Source: Saprospiraceae bacterium (GTDB lineage: Bacteria; Bacteroidota; Bacteroidia; Chitinophagales; Saprospiraceae). From it: 64,000 bases of DNA. Position numbers and translations under genes: made by a program. Location of the stretch: the NCBI GenBank assembly GCA_016711125.1, contig JADJTQ010000008.1, forward strand, positions 186,001 through 250,000. Direction: 5' to 3'. The notes below the pieces were generated by a model. It did no database searches and had not been told where the DNA came from. It was given only the letters and a program-made list of their open reading frames with translations. The stretch's first letter is position 1. Every line of letters begins with the position of its first letter. Below are positions 49,258 to 58,042 of the stretch, in pieces.

Positions 49258-49322
49258 GTTCGAGTCAATCCTCCCTTCGGTCGGCTTGGCTCAAACGTGT
49301 CGGGGACAAGCCCGACACATTA
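49258..49322. repeat. Hairpin repeat, copy 3 (short, inner stems deleted)
   Basis: Keeps hairpin 1 and the outer stem of hairpin 2 (AACGTGTCGGG / CCCGACACATT) but closes it with GACAAG, so both inner stems are missing. The deletion removes whole stems, leaving a valid fold. Confidence 0.75.
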
Positions 49323-49340
49323 TAGGTCAGCATAACAAAG

Positions 49341-49811
49341 ATGAAACTGCATGAATTAATACAAAGGAATCACTGGCTAAGCGTAAAGCTAACGCTCTTA
49401 AAAATAGAGCCGGAATTAGAATCAGTCATTGATGCATATGAACGGATATATGGTGAAATAGGAGTCTTAGAACCTAAGGAATCATCCATCATATTAATGA
49501 TTGATAGACATTGGGAGGAAGGAGAACCAACAATTCATGCCCATGCTTATGGTTACGATTCAACCATTCCAAATAGTGAACCAACAAGAGGTTTAGCTCT
49601 TGAATGGGTATCCTGGAGTAAATGGCTAGGTTTCACTTTAGATAGGGATGCAATAGATGAATGGACCGAACATGAAATGATAAGTCACAGTTTGATCGAG
49701 ATGACACTCGATGGACTGACTCAAGAGGAGATCCAAGAAACGAGGAACAAGATAATTTTCTCTGTCAAAGAGATTAAAATGGAATATTTCAATAACAAGC
49801 TTGACAAATAG
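49341..49811 (+). CDS. DUF6557 family protein
   Basis: 156 residues, soluble. The pattern HELIQRNHWLSVKLTLLKIEP, IILMIDRHWEEGEPTIHAHAYG and ALEWVSWSKWLGFTLDRDAIDEWTEHEMISHSLIEMTLDGL is that of DUF6557, small proteins with no known activity often found in variable genomic regions. First gene of its cassette, followed 25 bp later by hicA on the same strand. The W-x-x-WLG core and the acidic helix are the most conserved parts. Confidence 0.65.
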   Translation: MKLHELIQRNHWLSVKLTLLKIEPELESVIDAYERIYGEIGVLEPKESSIILMIDRHWEEGEPTIHAHAYGYDSTIPNSEPTRGLALEWVSWSKWLGFTLDRDAIDEWTEHEMISHSLIEMTLDGLTQEEIQETRNKIIFSVKEIKMEYFNNKLDK

Positions 49812-49836
49812 TAACATATATGTTACCTTAGCAACC

Positions 49837-50022
49837 ATGAAGTGTGATGAATTACTCAAGAAGCTGAAGAAAGCAGGATGGAGGGAAATTCATCAACAAG
49901 GAAGCCACAAGATACTAAGGAAAGAGGGCCAGCAAGAAACAATTGTCTTTCCTTATCATCGGGGCAAAGAAATCCCCACAGGAACGGCAAATAGAATTAT
50001 GAAACAAGCGGGATTAAAATGA
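49837..50022 (+). CDS. hicA: HicA mRNA interferase toxin
   Basis: 61 residues from ATG 49837 (an upstream ATG at 49801 adds 12 unlikely residues). Double-stranded-RNA-binding-like fold with the catalytic His in QGSHKIL (His24), the basic helix KELLKKLKKAGW at the start and FPYHRGKEIPTGTANRIMKQAG at the end. HicA cleaves mRNA and tmRNA in the absence of its partner. It overlaps hicB by 4 bp (ATGA), the usual coupling, so toxin and antitoxin are made together. Confidence 0.93.
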   Translation: MKCDELLKKLKKAGWREIHQQGSHKILRKEGQQETIVFPYHRGKEIPTGTANRIMKQAGLK

Positions 50023-50402
50023 AATACAAATTAATAATCGAAAAGAGCAATGATGGCTATTGGAGTCAAGTGGAGCAAATGCCAACAGTGTTTAGTTCGG
50101 GAAATTCTATCGAACAATTGATGAAGAATTCGAAAGAGGCGATTGAACTATATTGTGAGGAAACTAGTCAGAAAACTCCAAAGATTGAATTTGAACTGGT
50201 AATGGACATACAGGAATTCTTCATGGTAAATGAATATATTAATATTACGAGCCTTGCTAAGCGAATTGGCATGAATTCAAGTCTTTTAAGACAGTACTCA
50301 AAGGGAATAAAATTTCCGAGTCTTGAACAAGTGGCGAAAATAGAAAAGGCGATTAAGCAAATAGGAAAAGAATTATCAAGAACTGAATTGCAACCGACGT
50401 AA
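50019..50402 (+). CDS. hicB: HicB antitoxin
   Basis: 127 residues. The N-terminal HicB domain (KYKLIIEKSNDGYWSQVEQMPTVFSSGNSIEQLMKNSKEAIELYCEE) sequesters HicA, and the C-terminal part (NITSLAKRIGMNSSLLRQYSKGIKFPSLEQVAKIEKAIKQIGKEL) is a helix-turn-helix of the XRE type that binds the operator and represses the pair. Starts 4 bp inside hicA. Complete. Confidence 0.92.
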   Translation: MKYKLIIEKSNDGYWSQVEQMPTVFSSGNSIEQLMKNSKEAIELYCEETSQKTPKIEFELVMDIQEFFMVNEYINITSLAKRIGMNSSLLRQYSKGIKFPSLEQVAKIEKAIKQIGKELSRTELQPT

Positions 50403-50423
50403 GCAATGCCAACCTATAACAGG

Positions 50424-50469
50424 CTGCGATGATGCCTGCCGCCCATTCGGGACGGCCGTCACAGCAGCT
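50424..50469. repeat. attC-like palindrome after hicAB
   Basis: GCTGCGATGATGCCTGCCGC pairs imperfectly with the stretch ending GGCCGTCACAGCAGC around an ATTC loop. It is followed by GGACGTTGTAG, like the GTT-ending boundaries of the other copies. This junction has no hairpin repeat copy. Confidence 0.5.
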
Positions 50470-50493
50470 AGGACGTTGTAGCGAATTTCAAAA

Positions 50494-51075
50494 ATGACGA
50501 CAAAACCATTAATAGACTATTTCCAAACTTATCTTCCCTTAAACGAAGAAGAAAAGTCTGTTGTAGAAGAAGTTTTCAAAGAGAGAAGAATTAAAAGAAG
50601 GCAATTCATTCTCCAGTAAGGTGATGTTTGCAGGCACAATACATTTGTTTTAGAAGGATGCTTTAAAATGTATATGGTTGACCCTAGTGGAAAAGAACAT
50701 AACCTTCAATTTGCAATAGAAAATTGGTGGATTGGCGATATTGGGAGTTTCCATTCTGAAAAACCCAGTAGGCTATACATAGAAGCCATGGAGAACTCTG
50801 TTATTCTCCAAGTTAAAAAAGACGACCAGCTGAACCTGTTTGTAGATTATCCCAAATTCAATAGAATATTTAGGGTTCTTGCTGAGAATGCAATGGTAAG
50901 CCTACAGAATAGAATTCTACAAAACATGAGTTCTACAGCCGAAGAGCGATACATTGATTTCGTTGAACACTACCCGCATTTCTTCAATCGCATTTCAAAT
51001 GTTCAGATAGCCTCTTATTTAGGCGTAACCCCAGAGTTCTTGAGCACCATCCGAAAAAAGATAGCCAAATCTTAA
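50494..51075 (+). CDS. Crp/Fnr-family regulator with in-frame stop
   Basis: The ATG at 50494 starts MTTKPLIDYFQTYLPLNEEE; an in-frame TAA at 50617-50619 splits the cyclic-nucleotide-binding domain (...RRQFILQ / GDVCRHNTFVLEGCFKMYMVD...). After it the same frame continues IENWWIGDIGSFHSE and a C-terminal winged helix (RISNVQIASYLGVTPEFLSTIRKKIAKS), 193 residues in all. A GAG or GAA at the stop would restore ILQEGD, a common sequence at this point. These regulators in Bacteroidota often have degenerate effector sites and control one neighbouring gene. The next gene is a SnoaL-like protein 95 bp downstream. Confidence 0.75.
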
Positions 51076-51170
51076 TCTACCTTAAGGTTCTTTCTTAAAC
51101 TACCTTATAGGTGAATGCGGTTCGCCCCCTCCATCTTTGTCCTGTTGTTAAATTTTAAAAATATTTTAAG

Positions 51171-51667
51171 ATGAAAAGAACAATAATAGCGGTATTTACC
51201 ATGACAATTATGGCTTCATGTAACCAAACCAGTAATCAATCATCAACAGATAATTTAACAGAAAACACAGATATAATGGAAAGGCAAGAAAAACAAAAAA
51301 TAGAAGCGCTACTTCGTGAATACCAAAAGTCATTAAACACATCAGATGCCAAATTGACTCAATCACTCTACACAAAGGACGGAATATTTATGCCAACAGA
51401 AGCCCCTTCAGGCATAGGCTCGGAAGCCATCTTGAAGTCTTACGAATATGTCTTTTCCCAGATCCAACTGAACATTGAGTTTTCATTGAAGAAATTGAAG
51501 TGGAAGGGAATATGGCATTTGCAGTAACAGGTTCAAAAGGAACAACACTTATTCATGCCACAGGCGATACCATCCCTGAATCAAACAGAGAACTCTTCGT
51601 ATTTGAAAAAGTGACTGGAGATTGGAAAATTGCCCGGTACATGTTTAACAAGACTGAACCTGGATAA
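51171..51667 (+). CDS. SnoaL/DUF4440-like lipoprotein (frameshifted)
   Basis: Lipobox (TMTIMASC) then a NTF2/SnoaL-like domain: EKQKIEALLREYQKSLNTSDAKLTQSLYTKDGIFMPTEAP, and after a one-base loss near 51479-51483, FIEEIEVEGNMAFAVTGSKGTTLIH ... ELFVFEKVTGDWKIARYMFNKT. About 165 residues. The NTF2 fold houses isomerases, hydratases and binding proteins; no catalytic signature is evident. It shares a cassette with the Crp-like regulator, which may control it. Confidence 0.72.
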
Positions 51668-51689
51668 TGAAAAAACTCGCTACAACATT

Positions 51690-51797
51690 GTATAAAAGCA
51701 ATGGCGGATGACAGGGTTATAAAAAGGTCGAAGCAATTAAGTAACTTGGTAGCGGTTTGAAAGTGATTGTGCTTTTAAACCGCTAATGCTTTTATAC
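51690..51797. repeat. attC-like palindrome after the Crp/SnoaL cassette
   Basis: GTATAAAAGCAATGGCGG (from 51690) pairs with CCGCTAATGCTTTTATAC (to 51797) with two mismatches. It ends 7 bp before hairpin repeat copy 4. Confidence 0.65.
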
Positions 51798-51804
51798 TTG
51801 ACCG

Positions 51805-51927
51805 GTCGAGTCAATCCTCCCTTCGGTCGGCTTGGCTCGAACGTGTCGGGGACAAGCCCCTTATTCGTGATCGTCACCTTCGGTCAGACAACCACGAACA
51901 AGGGATTTCACATATCCCCGACACGTT
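51805..51927. repeat. Hairpin repeat, copy 4 (second inner stem deleted)
   Basis: Starts GTCGAGTCAATCCTCC. It keeps the CCCTTATTCGTG/CACGAACAAGGG stem and the ends of hairpin 2 but lacks the GAAATCCGG/CCGGATTTC stem, joining GGGATTTCACATATCCCCGA directly. The outer 13-bp stem is intact. Confidence 0.8.
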
Positions 51928-51965
51928 GGTGGCAAGTGTATCAGAAAGAGTAACAACATAAAAGA

Positions 51966-52543
51966 ATGCAAGACATACTATTTGACTTTATAGGAAAATA
52001 CGTTTCTCTTACAGAAGATGAGAAGAACGCAATATCCACGTTAGACCTATTTCGCTCGGTAAAGAAAGGGACGACTTTACTCAAAGAAGGACAGAAATCA
52101 CAAGACAGCTATTTTGTTTTAAAAGGTTGTATTCGGATTTATTACAAAATAGACGGAGAAGAAAAAACAACGGCTTTCTACACAGAAATGGACGCCTTTA
52201 CACCTCATTGCGTTATAAATAAAGCGCATTCTGAATATTTCATTAGTTGTGTTGAAGACAGTATTCTTTTAGTTTCAAATTCTGATATGGAAGTAGAAAT
52301 AAACAGTAAATTTCCAAAGTTTGATCTAATGTGTAGAATATTGTCGGAAGAATTGTTAGCAAAACAACAAATAGACTTTGACGAGTTTAAGACTTCTTCA
52401 CCTGAACAACGATACCTGAACTTACTGCAAAAAAGACCTGACCTCATCCAACGTGTGCCACAACATCAATTAGCAAGCTATTTAGGATCAAACCTCAATC
52501 ACTAAGCAGACTAAGGGCAAGAATTCTTGAAAAAAAGAGCTAA
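51966..52543 (+). CDS. Crp/Fnr-family regulator (frameshift near C-terminus)
   Basis: About 192 residues. The N-terminal cyclic-nucleotide-binding fold (FRSVKKGTTLLKEGQKSQDSYFVLKGCIRIYYK) is followed by a dimer helix and a winged helix: PEQRYLNLLQKRPDLIQRVPQHQLASYLG, then after a one-base loss at about 52484-52488, IKPQSLSRLRARILEKKS. The PQHQLASYLGIKPQSLSRLR segment is the recognition-helix region of this Bacteroidota subfamily. It is the first gene of a three-gene cassette with two outer-membrane-like paralogues and probably controls them. Confidence 0.82.
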
Positions 52544-52623
52544 AGCGTATTTCTTAACTTAAGTGAACGAGTAATTGCATCTCGCCAATCTACTTTTGCA
52601 GTATCGTTTAACATAAGAAGAAA

Positions 52624-53247
52624 ATGCAAAAGAAAATTTTATGGTTCGCCTTGACCTTAATGATGGCAATCACTCTACAAGTTAAAGCACAATATGCCAA
52701 ACAAGACAGTACTTACAAACGTTGGTTCGTTGGGAGTTCACTCTTGATGTTAGGAAATTTAGTTCCTGATGACCCAAATCCACCCGAGTACATACAATTA
52801 AATGCGGGATATAGGATTACACCTAAAGATGTTGTTCATTTTAGATTTAAAAGATCCATTTATACTTGGCCAATAGGTATCCCTTTTGGACCTTCATTTG
52901 ATGCACCTGGACTAAACTATCCTGGACATGCACGCATACTTGCACCTACAGTAGGATATCAGCGGTTTTGGTGGAAAGGAGTCTATACATCCGTTTATGC
53001 ATTGAATGCTTTTGAAAAATATATGGATGAGAATAATAAAAAGATTGGAAATGGATACACGTTATATCTGGACTTCTATTTAGGTTACCAGTTTAAGTTT
53101 TTTAAAAACCGTTTCTTTTTTGAACCAGCTATTGGCATTAGTTATTGGCCTGTAAGAACTAATGTTCCTGAATCATTTAAAGCAGTAGAACAAAAATGGC
53201 CTAACTACTTTATTCAACCTGGGCTTGATTTTGGATTCAATTTCTAG
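52624..53247 (+). CDS. Putative outer-membrane beta-barrel protein (paralogue 1)
   Basis: 207 residues with a signal peptide (MQKKILWFALTLMMAITLQVKA). Alternating hydrophobic strands, aromatic girdles (RWFVGSSLL, YQRFWWKGVYTSVYALNAF) and the C-terminal GLDFGFNF ending in Phe are typical of small outer-membrane barrels. It is about half identical to the next gene, starting ...AQYAKQDSTYKRWFVGS in both. The Crp-like regulator is 81 bp upstream. Function unknown; a small barrel of unknown ligand. Confidence 0.7.
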   Translation: MQKKILWFALTLMMAITLQVKAQYAKQDSTYKRWFVGSSLLMLGNLVPDDPNPPEYIQLNAGYRITPKDVVHFRFKRSIYTWPIGIPFGPSFDAPGLNYPGHARILAPTVGYQRFWWKGVYTSVYALNAFEKYMDENNKKIGNGYTLYLDFYLGYQFKFFKNRFFFEPAIGISYWPVRTNVPESFKAVEQKWPNYFIQPGLDFGFNF

Positions 53248-53270
53248 TTATTTATACAATTAGAAAAGTT

Positions 53271-53894
53271 ATGAAAAAGAAAATTTTATGGATTGGACTT
53301 GCCTTAATGTTGACAAGTAGTTTTCAGGTGAAAGCACAATATACTAAAACAGACAGCACTTACAAACGGTGGTTCGTTGGTAGCACTTTGTTTTTATTAG
53401 GTAATTTTGATAAAGTAGACCCACCAAATTTTATTCAACTAAATTTAGGTTATCGCATAACAGGAAAGGATGTGATTTCTCTTGAACTAAAAACATGGAA
53501 ATATTCTTGGCCACTTGGTATTAACCCTTTTTATAATAAGGCTTACGGCACATCTGTCGAAAAATTCCCCGGTTATATAAAAGATTATGGTTTTGCTATT
53601 GCTTATCAAAAGTATTTTTGGAAAGGACTTTACGCAGCAGTACACGTAATGCCTGCTTGGCAATCATATATGAATGAAAACGGTAATAAGGTTGGTAATG
53701 GTTTCATGATATTCAACACTTATCGCGTTGGCTATCACATTAAATTCTTTAAGGATAGGTTCTTTTTTGAACCATCAATTGGTATTGCTGGCCGTCCTTA
53801 TTACACTAAAATGCCTGATGGTTTTAAACAAAAAGATGACAAGTGGGCAAAATGGACGCCTGAACCAGGGCTGCATTTTGGATTTAATTTTTAG
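53271..53894 (+). CDS. Putative outer-membrane beta-barrel protein (paralogue 2)
   Basis: 207 residues, signal peptide ending VKAQ. Tandem copy of the preceding gene, 24 bp downstream: AQYTKTDSTYKRWFVGSTLFLLGNF, YQKYFWKGLYAAVHVMPAWQSYMNENGNKVGNG and a final HFGFNF. Strand pattern and terminal Phe again suggest an outer-membrane barrel. The duplication is older than a simple recent copy, since most synonymous positions differ. Same cassette as a Crp-like regulator. Confidence 0.7.
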   Translation: MKKKILWIGLALMLTSSFQVKAQYTKTDSTYKRWFVGSTLFLLGNFDKVDPPNFIQLNLGYRITGKDVISLELKTWKYSWPLGINPFYNKAYGTSVEKFPGYIKDYGFAIAYQKYFWKGLYAAVHVMPAWQSYMNENGNKVGNGFMIFNTYRVGYHIKFFKDRFFFEPSIGIAGRPYYTKMPDGFKQKDDKWAKWTPEPGLHFGFNF

Positions 53895-53966
53895 TAATTT
53901 AGAAGTGGTATAACAATTTTAATCTCAAATAATAAAGACAGATAATACACCAGCCACCAACAGCAC

Positions 53967-54070
53967 CTACAAGAAATTGGCGGTTCAGTGGTTAAATAAA
54001 GCTTTGTGCTTCGTATCAAGTTTTGTGGTGGCAGACAGTTTTGTGCTTCGAAATCGCCAACTTCTTGTAG
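53967..54070. repeat. attC-like palindrome after the outer-membrane cassette
   Basis: CTACAAGAAATTGGCG pairs with CGCCAACTTCTTGTAG with one mismatch. The centre includes TTTGTGCTTCG and GTTTTGTGGTGG, like the centre at 49144-49252. It ends 10 bp before hairpin repeat copy 5. Confidence 0.68.
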
Positions 54071-54079
54071 CTGCGGACC

Positions 54080-54249
54080 GTTCGAGTCAATCATCCCTTC
54101 GGTCGGCTTGGCTCAAACGTGTCGGGGACAAGCCCCTTATTCGTGATCGTCACCTTCGGTCAGACAACCACGAACAAGGGATTTGATGAAATCCGGAAAA
54201 TCTTCGGCGCTTCGCTCTGGATTTCCGAACTTCACATATCCCCAACACG
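54080..54249. repeat. Hairpin repeat, copy 5 (near full length)
   Basis: Differs from copy 1 by a few bases (TCATCCC for TCCTCCC, GGGATTTG for GGGATATG, CGCTCTGGATTT for CGCGCCGGATTT) and ends CCCCAACACGATG in place of CCCCGACACGTT, weakening the last pairs of the outer stem. Confidence 0.8.
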
Positions 54250-54277
54250 ATGTATGTCATTCGAAAAAAAACTGGCG

Positions 54278-55026
54278 ATGAAAAAATTTATTCTTCTATT
54301 TCTTGTATCTATTTATTTTTTGGAAATGCCTTTGGTCAAGATCAATACATCTTTCCCTTTGGAAGTGGGCCAAACAAATTGTTCATTAGGGAGATTATAG
54401 ACTTAACTGGCAAGGAGCGACCTAAGATTTGCTTCCTGCCAACTGCTTCAGGAGATAGTGAACGCAATATTATAAGATGGTATGAACTTGTATCTGACCT
54501 TTCAGTAGAACCATCTGTTCAACGGGTTTGGATCAACTCTTACGACCAAAAAGTTTCATTTGAAGAAACTCTTCTAAGTATGGATGCCATAGTGGTCGGG
54601 GGAGGAAATACCCTAAACATGATGGCCATATGGAAGGCACAAGGAATTGACACGGTTCTTAAAAAGGCATTAGAAAGGGGTATTGTTTTAGCTGGTGGGA
54701 GTGCGGGGTCTTTATGTTGGTTCGAAAACGGAACAACAGATTCACGACCAATTGAGCTAAGTGTAGTAGAAGGCCTGGGTTTTCTCCCATTTAGCCATTG
54801 TCCGCATTATGATAGTGAGGAAAATCGCAGACCTCTATACCATAAGAATATTAAAAGTGGATTATTCAAACCTGGATATGCCATGGATAACAATGCTGGT
54901 ATCATTTTTAAAAACGGGAAGCCCCTTAAGGTAGTGTCCATCGAGGAAAAGGACAACTGCTACTTTGTTTCAATGAAAGGTGGCAAGATAGCAGAGGAGA
55001 GACTCGAATCAACTATTCTGAAATAG
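54278..55026 (+). CDS. pepE: Peptidase E-like (S51) exported protein (frameshifted)
   Basis: The ATG at 54278 begins a signal peptide (MKKFILLFLVSIYF); a T6 run at about 54318-54323 loses one base and the frame resumes as FGNAFGQDQYIFPFGSG. The core is S51 dipeptidase: IVVGGGNTLNMM, the nucleophile elbow VLAGGSAGSLCWF (Ser in GGSAGS), FLPFSHCPHYDSEENRRPLY with the catalytic His region, and a final CYFVSMKGGKIAEER. About 249 residues. It hydrolyses alpha-aspartyl dipeptides or related acidic substrates; the signal peptide places it outside the cytoplasm. It is the sole gene of its cassette. Confidence 0.82.
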
Positions 55027-55039
55027 AATTATTTTTGTT

Positions 55040-55708
55040 CAACCTGAGGGATTTGAAGCGGTTCAAGAATTTTATGACAGAGACCCGAAAAGGAAAACTG
55101 GAAGATCATCAAGTTTAGACGGCCGCAGGAAAAGATAACATTATTTACCAGATTACATCCAGATTCCTTGCTACACTAAAATTTGGCAAAATGGACGGCA
55201 CCTATTTAGATTTAAATCACCTTACTAAATTGTCAAAAATCAACGTGTTGATTCCTGATGACTTTGGTTTGCAGAATCTAGATACTGTTGATCGAGAAAT
55301 CCTCATGGACATTATCGAAGACCGACACGACCAGGCTTCAACCATCTTAGCATCTCAAATACCTATCAGCAAATGGTGCCAAATCATAGGGGACGAGACC
55401 ATTGCTGATGCGATATTGGATCGAATAGTTCATCCCGCACATTGCATTACTCTCACCAGAGAGTCTCTAAGGAAAAAGGACAAGCCAAAAGAAGTTTAAG
55501 TAATGTAATTGCTGTAAATGACATTCCCACAATATTCACAGCTTCTTCAAATACAGCCAATTGGGTTGGCTGATTTGGGATGTGAGTGTGGAAATCTCCC
55601 GCTAGAATTTTGCTCAAACGAGAGCTCAGAATCATTTTTTATCTTTGAGTACCAGTGGCACACTTTCACCGAAATGAGTGGCACAGTTTCACCGAAATAT
55701 ACACACAA
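55040..55708 (+). mobile_element. IS21-family remnant
   Basis: Contains an istB C-terminal fragment and, at the right end, two 20-bp repeats TGGCACACTTTCACCGAAAT (55656-55675) and TGGCACAGTTTCACCGAAAT (55679-55698), the multiple terminal repeats of an IS21 element different from the one at 42293. No istA remains and the left end is not identifiable. Confidence 0.7.
55191..55499 (+). pseudogene. istB C-terminal fragment
   Basis: 102 residues matching the second half of IstB: NVLIPDDFGLQNLDTVDREIL (Walker B region DDFG), MDIIEDRHDQASTILASQIP, WCQIIGDETIADAILDRIVHPAH and the basic end ESLRKKDKPKEV. The Walker A half is missing. It is a remnant of a second IS21 insertion between the peptidase E and FMN reductase cassettes. 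Confidence 0.82.
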
Positions 55709-55715
55709 AAACTAA

Positions 55716-56280
55716 ATGAAAAGAAAATTAAATATTTTGGGAATTAATGGAAGTGCAAGTAGAAACTCGTCCAATCTTTCCATCTTGAATAAAATTGCCG
55801 AACTCGGAAGATTGGAATTTGATCTAAAAGTAATTGAAGCCTTAACGGAATTGCCACATTTTAGAACGGAATTTACAGACAATAACGTCCCGGACAAGGT
55901 AGTTGATTTTCGTAGTCAAATTGAAAGCGCAGACGGGGTAATAATCTGTACTCCTGAATATATTTTTAGTATTCCAAGTGGACTTAAAAACGCAATTGAA
56001 TGGTGTGTTTCGACCGTAGTATTTTCGGATAAACCAATTGGATTGATTACGGCTTCTGCAAGTGGGAAAAAAGGACACAAGGAGCTGAGACTTATTATGA
56101 AAACCGTTCAAGCAAATTTCACGGACGAAACTACGCTTCTGATACAGGGAATTAAGGGCAAAATAGATAGTAGAGGAGAGATTGTGGACGATAAGACAAA
56201 AAAATGAATTAGAGAAGTTTGTACAAGCATTTACGGAATGGAATAGAAAACCAGCAGGTAGCACTGTATATAACAAGTAG
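55716..56280 (+). CDS. NADPH-dependent FMN reductase-like flavoprotein (frameshifted near end)
   Basis: About 187 residues. Flavodoxin-like fold: KLNILGINGSASRNSSNLSIL binds FMN phosphate, then VIICTPEYIFSIPSGLKNAIEWCVS (FMN ring region) and FSDKPIGLITASASGKKGHKELRLIM. The frame shifts by one base in the A7 run at about 56196-56203 and the end reads NELEKFVQAFTEWNRKP. Family members reduce quinones, chromate or azo dyes with NADPH. Cytoplasmic and monocistronic in its cassette. Confidence 0.85.
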
Positions 56281-56470
56281 TGAAATTCAGAGGGATTTAC
56301 AATTCCTGCGGTGTTTGGCTTTTAAGAGTCGTTGGTTCAAAACTTTATGATGTGTAAGAGAACACATTTATCGAAATCGAATTAAAATGAGCTCCTAGAA
56401 TGAAGCGCTCCCTGACAGTGTACACCACGGCAGCTGGCCTGGCGGCACAGCCGACCGGGTGGACTAAGCG

Positions 56471-56534
56471 TAGAGTCAAGACGACCGAAGGGAGGAGTGA
56501 CTCAAACGTGTCGGGGGCAAGGCCCGACAACGTT
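56471..56534. repeat. Hairpin repeat, copy 6 (short, loop of hairpin 1 inverted)
   Basis: Reads ...GAGTCAAGACGACCGAAGGGAGGAGTGACTCAAACG then TGTCGGGGGCAAGGCCCGACAACGTT. The loop of hairpin 1 (CTCCCTTCGGTC in the others) is present here as its reverse complement, and the inner stems of hairpin 2 are absent, as in copy 3. Confidence 0.65.
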
Positions 56535-56632
56535 GTGCGTTATACAGTGGAGAGACTTCGAGATTGAGTTTTAGTAGGTTGTAGTCTTTAGTTTCAGCAA
56601 TCATGAAAAACAATACAATTGAATCTTACTTT

Positions 56633-58042
56633 ATGAAAAAAATGAAAAAAATATTACTCCTTCTTTTGTTACCAGTCTGTCTATTTGCACAAAACGAGAC
56701 ATCAATCTTTGAAACATACATGCAAACCCAAGCTAGCTTATATGGATTTAATGGAAATGTTTTGGTTTCGAAAAATGGGGAAGTTATTTATAAAAACTCT
56801 TTTGGTTATTCTGATTATAGCACAAAAGCCAAACTTGATGGTAATAGCATTTTTGATTGTGGATCGATTGCAAAGGAATTCACGGCAATGGGGGATACTA
56901 TTATTGAAAGACAAGGGTTTGGTTGGCTATGACGATACACTCGGAAAGTTCTTTCCGGAACTTCCTTATTCTAATATTACCATCCAGCAACTACTTACCC
57001 ATACTTCTGGGATACCCGATGGATTTAACTTATTGTCAGAATTTTTTGACCATACTAAAATCGCTACTAATAATGATTTGATTCGATTGCTTGCCAAAGA
57101 AAAGCCACCTGCTTTATTTAATCCTGGTGAAAATATGATGTATTCAGGAACTGCTTTTAATATATTGGCATCCATTATCGAAATAATCTCTGGAAAATCG
57201 TATAATGAGTATATAGATAAGCATATTTTCAAGCCATTAGGAATGACTCACACTTTTGTTGTCAATGGCACCCGTTCAGCAAAATTAATTCCCGGATATG
57301 CTTATGGTTTTGTTTATTCTGATAGTTTGCAAACCTATGTCAGAGCTGATAGTATGCGTTCTGGTTGGACGAGTTATCTAGCAGGGATAACTGGAGAAGG
57401 AATGATAATTTCAACAACAAATGATCTTTTAAAATGGGACCGTGCACTCAAACATCACAGCTTACTTTCAGTTGCAACCCAACAGGCAATGCTTGTTACG
57501 CAAGCGGAAAAACGGACCTTTCCATTCATTCACTTTGGTTATGGAATAAGGGTTGGGGAAAATGATTTCGGAAATTATATTTTTCACGATGGTTGGTACC
57601 CCGGATATAAATGCATGCATATACGTTATACAGATCATGATATAACTGCCATTGTTTTATCAAACAATGAGTCTCATTCGATTATATTGCAGATGCTTTG
57701 GCAGCAATAGCACTAAATAAAAATTTTGTAATGCCTCATGATCACAAAGAAATTATTATAGAAACTGACATTGAAAAATATGCTGGTAAATATATGCTGC
57801 CCCTCCTAAGGCCTCCTTATATGGTTTCTTTTCCTGCTGAATTGGTTAATGAAAATGGTGCCCTATTTATTCATGCTGGTAGCGGCAAAGACATAGAACT
57901 GAAATCAGAGTCTGAAACTAAGTTCTTCTATGCTGATGGTTCCGACCAGCAAATAGAGTTTGAAACAGATAGTAGCGGCAAGAATCTTAGAGCCTGGCAT
58001 ATTGGATGGGGGCTTAAAAATGAAATAAGGAAAATAGATTAG
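56633..58042 (+). CDS. Beta-lactamase-fold serine hydrolase (two compensating frameshifts)
   Basis: Signal peptide from the ATG at 56633 or 56642 (KKILLLLLLPVCLFAQ). Class C/penicillin-binding-like fold: FDCGSIAKEFTAM with SxxK (Ser-Ile-Ala-Lys), then MYSGTAFNIL in the YxN position (Asn replaced) and a final HDG (NYIFHDGWYPG) in the KTG/HxG position. The frame changes in a G5 run at about 56889-56893 and returns near 57687-57692 (T-run), giving a continuous protein of about 470 residues. Exported hydrolase of peptides, esters or cell-wall fragments. A beta-lactamase activity should not be assumed. Confidence 0.8.

Noticed and set aside
39924..58042. Standard class 1-type integron
   Set aside because: The recombinase has a Bacteroidota N-terminus, no GTTRRRY/RYYYAAC core sites are recognised, and the repeated hairpin module is not attC. 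I report it only as integron-like.
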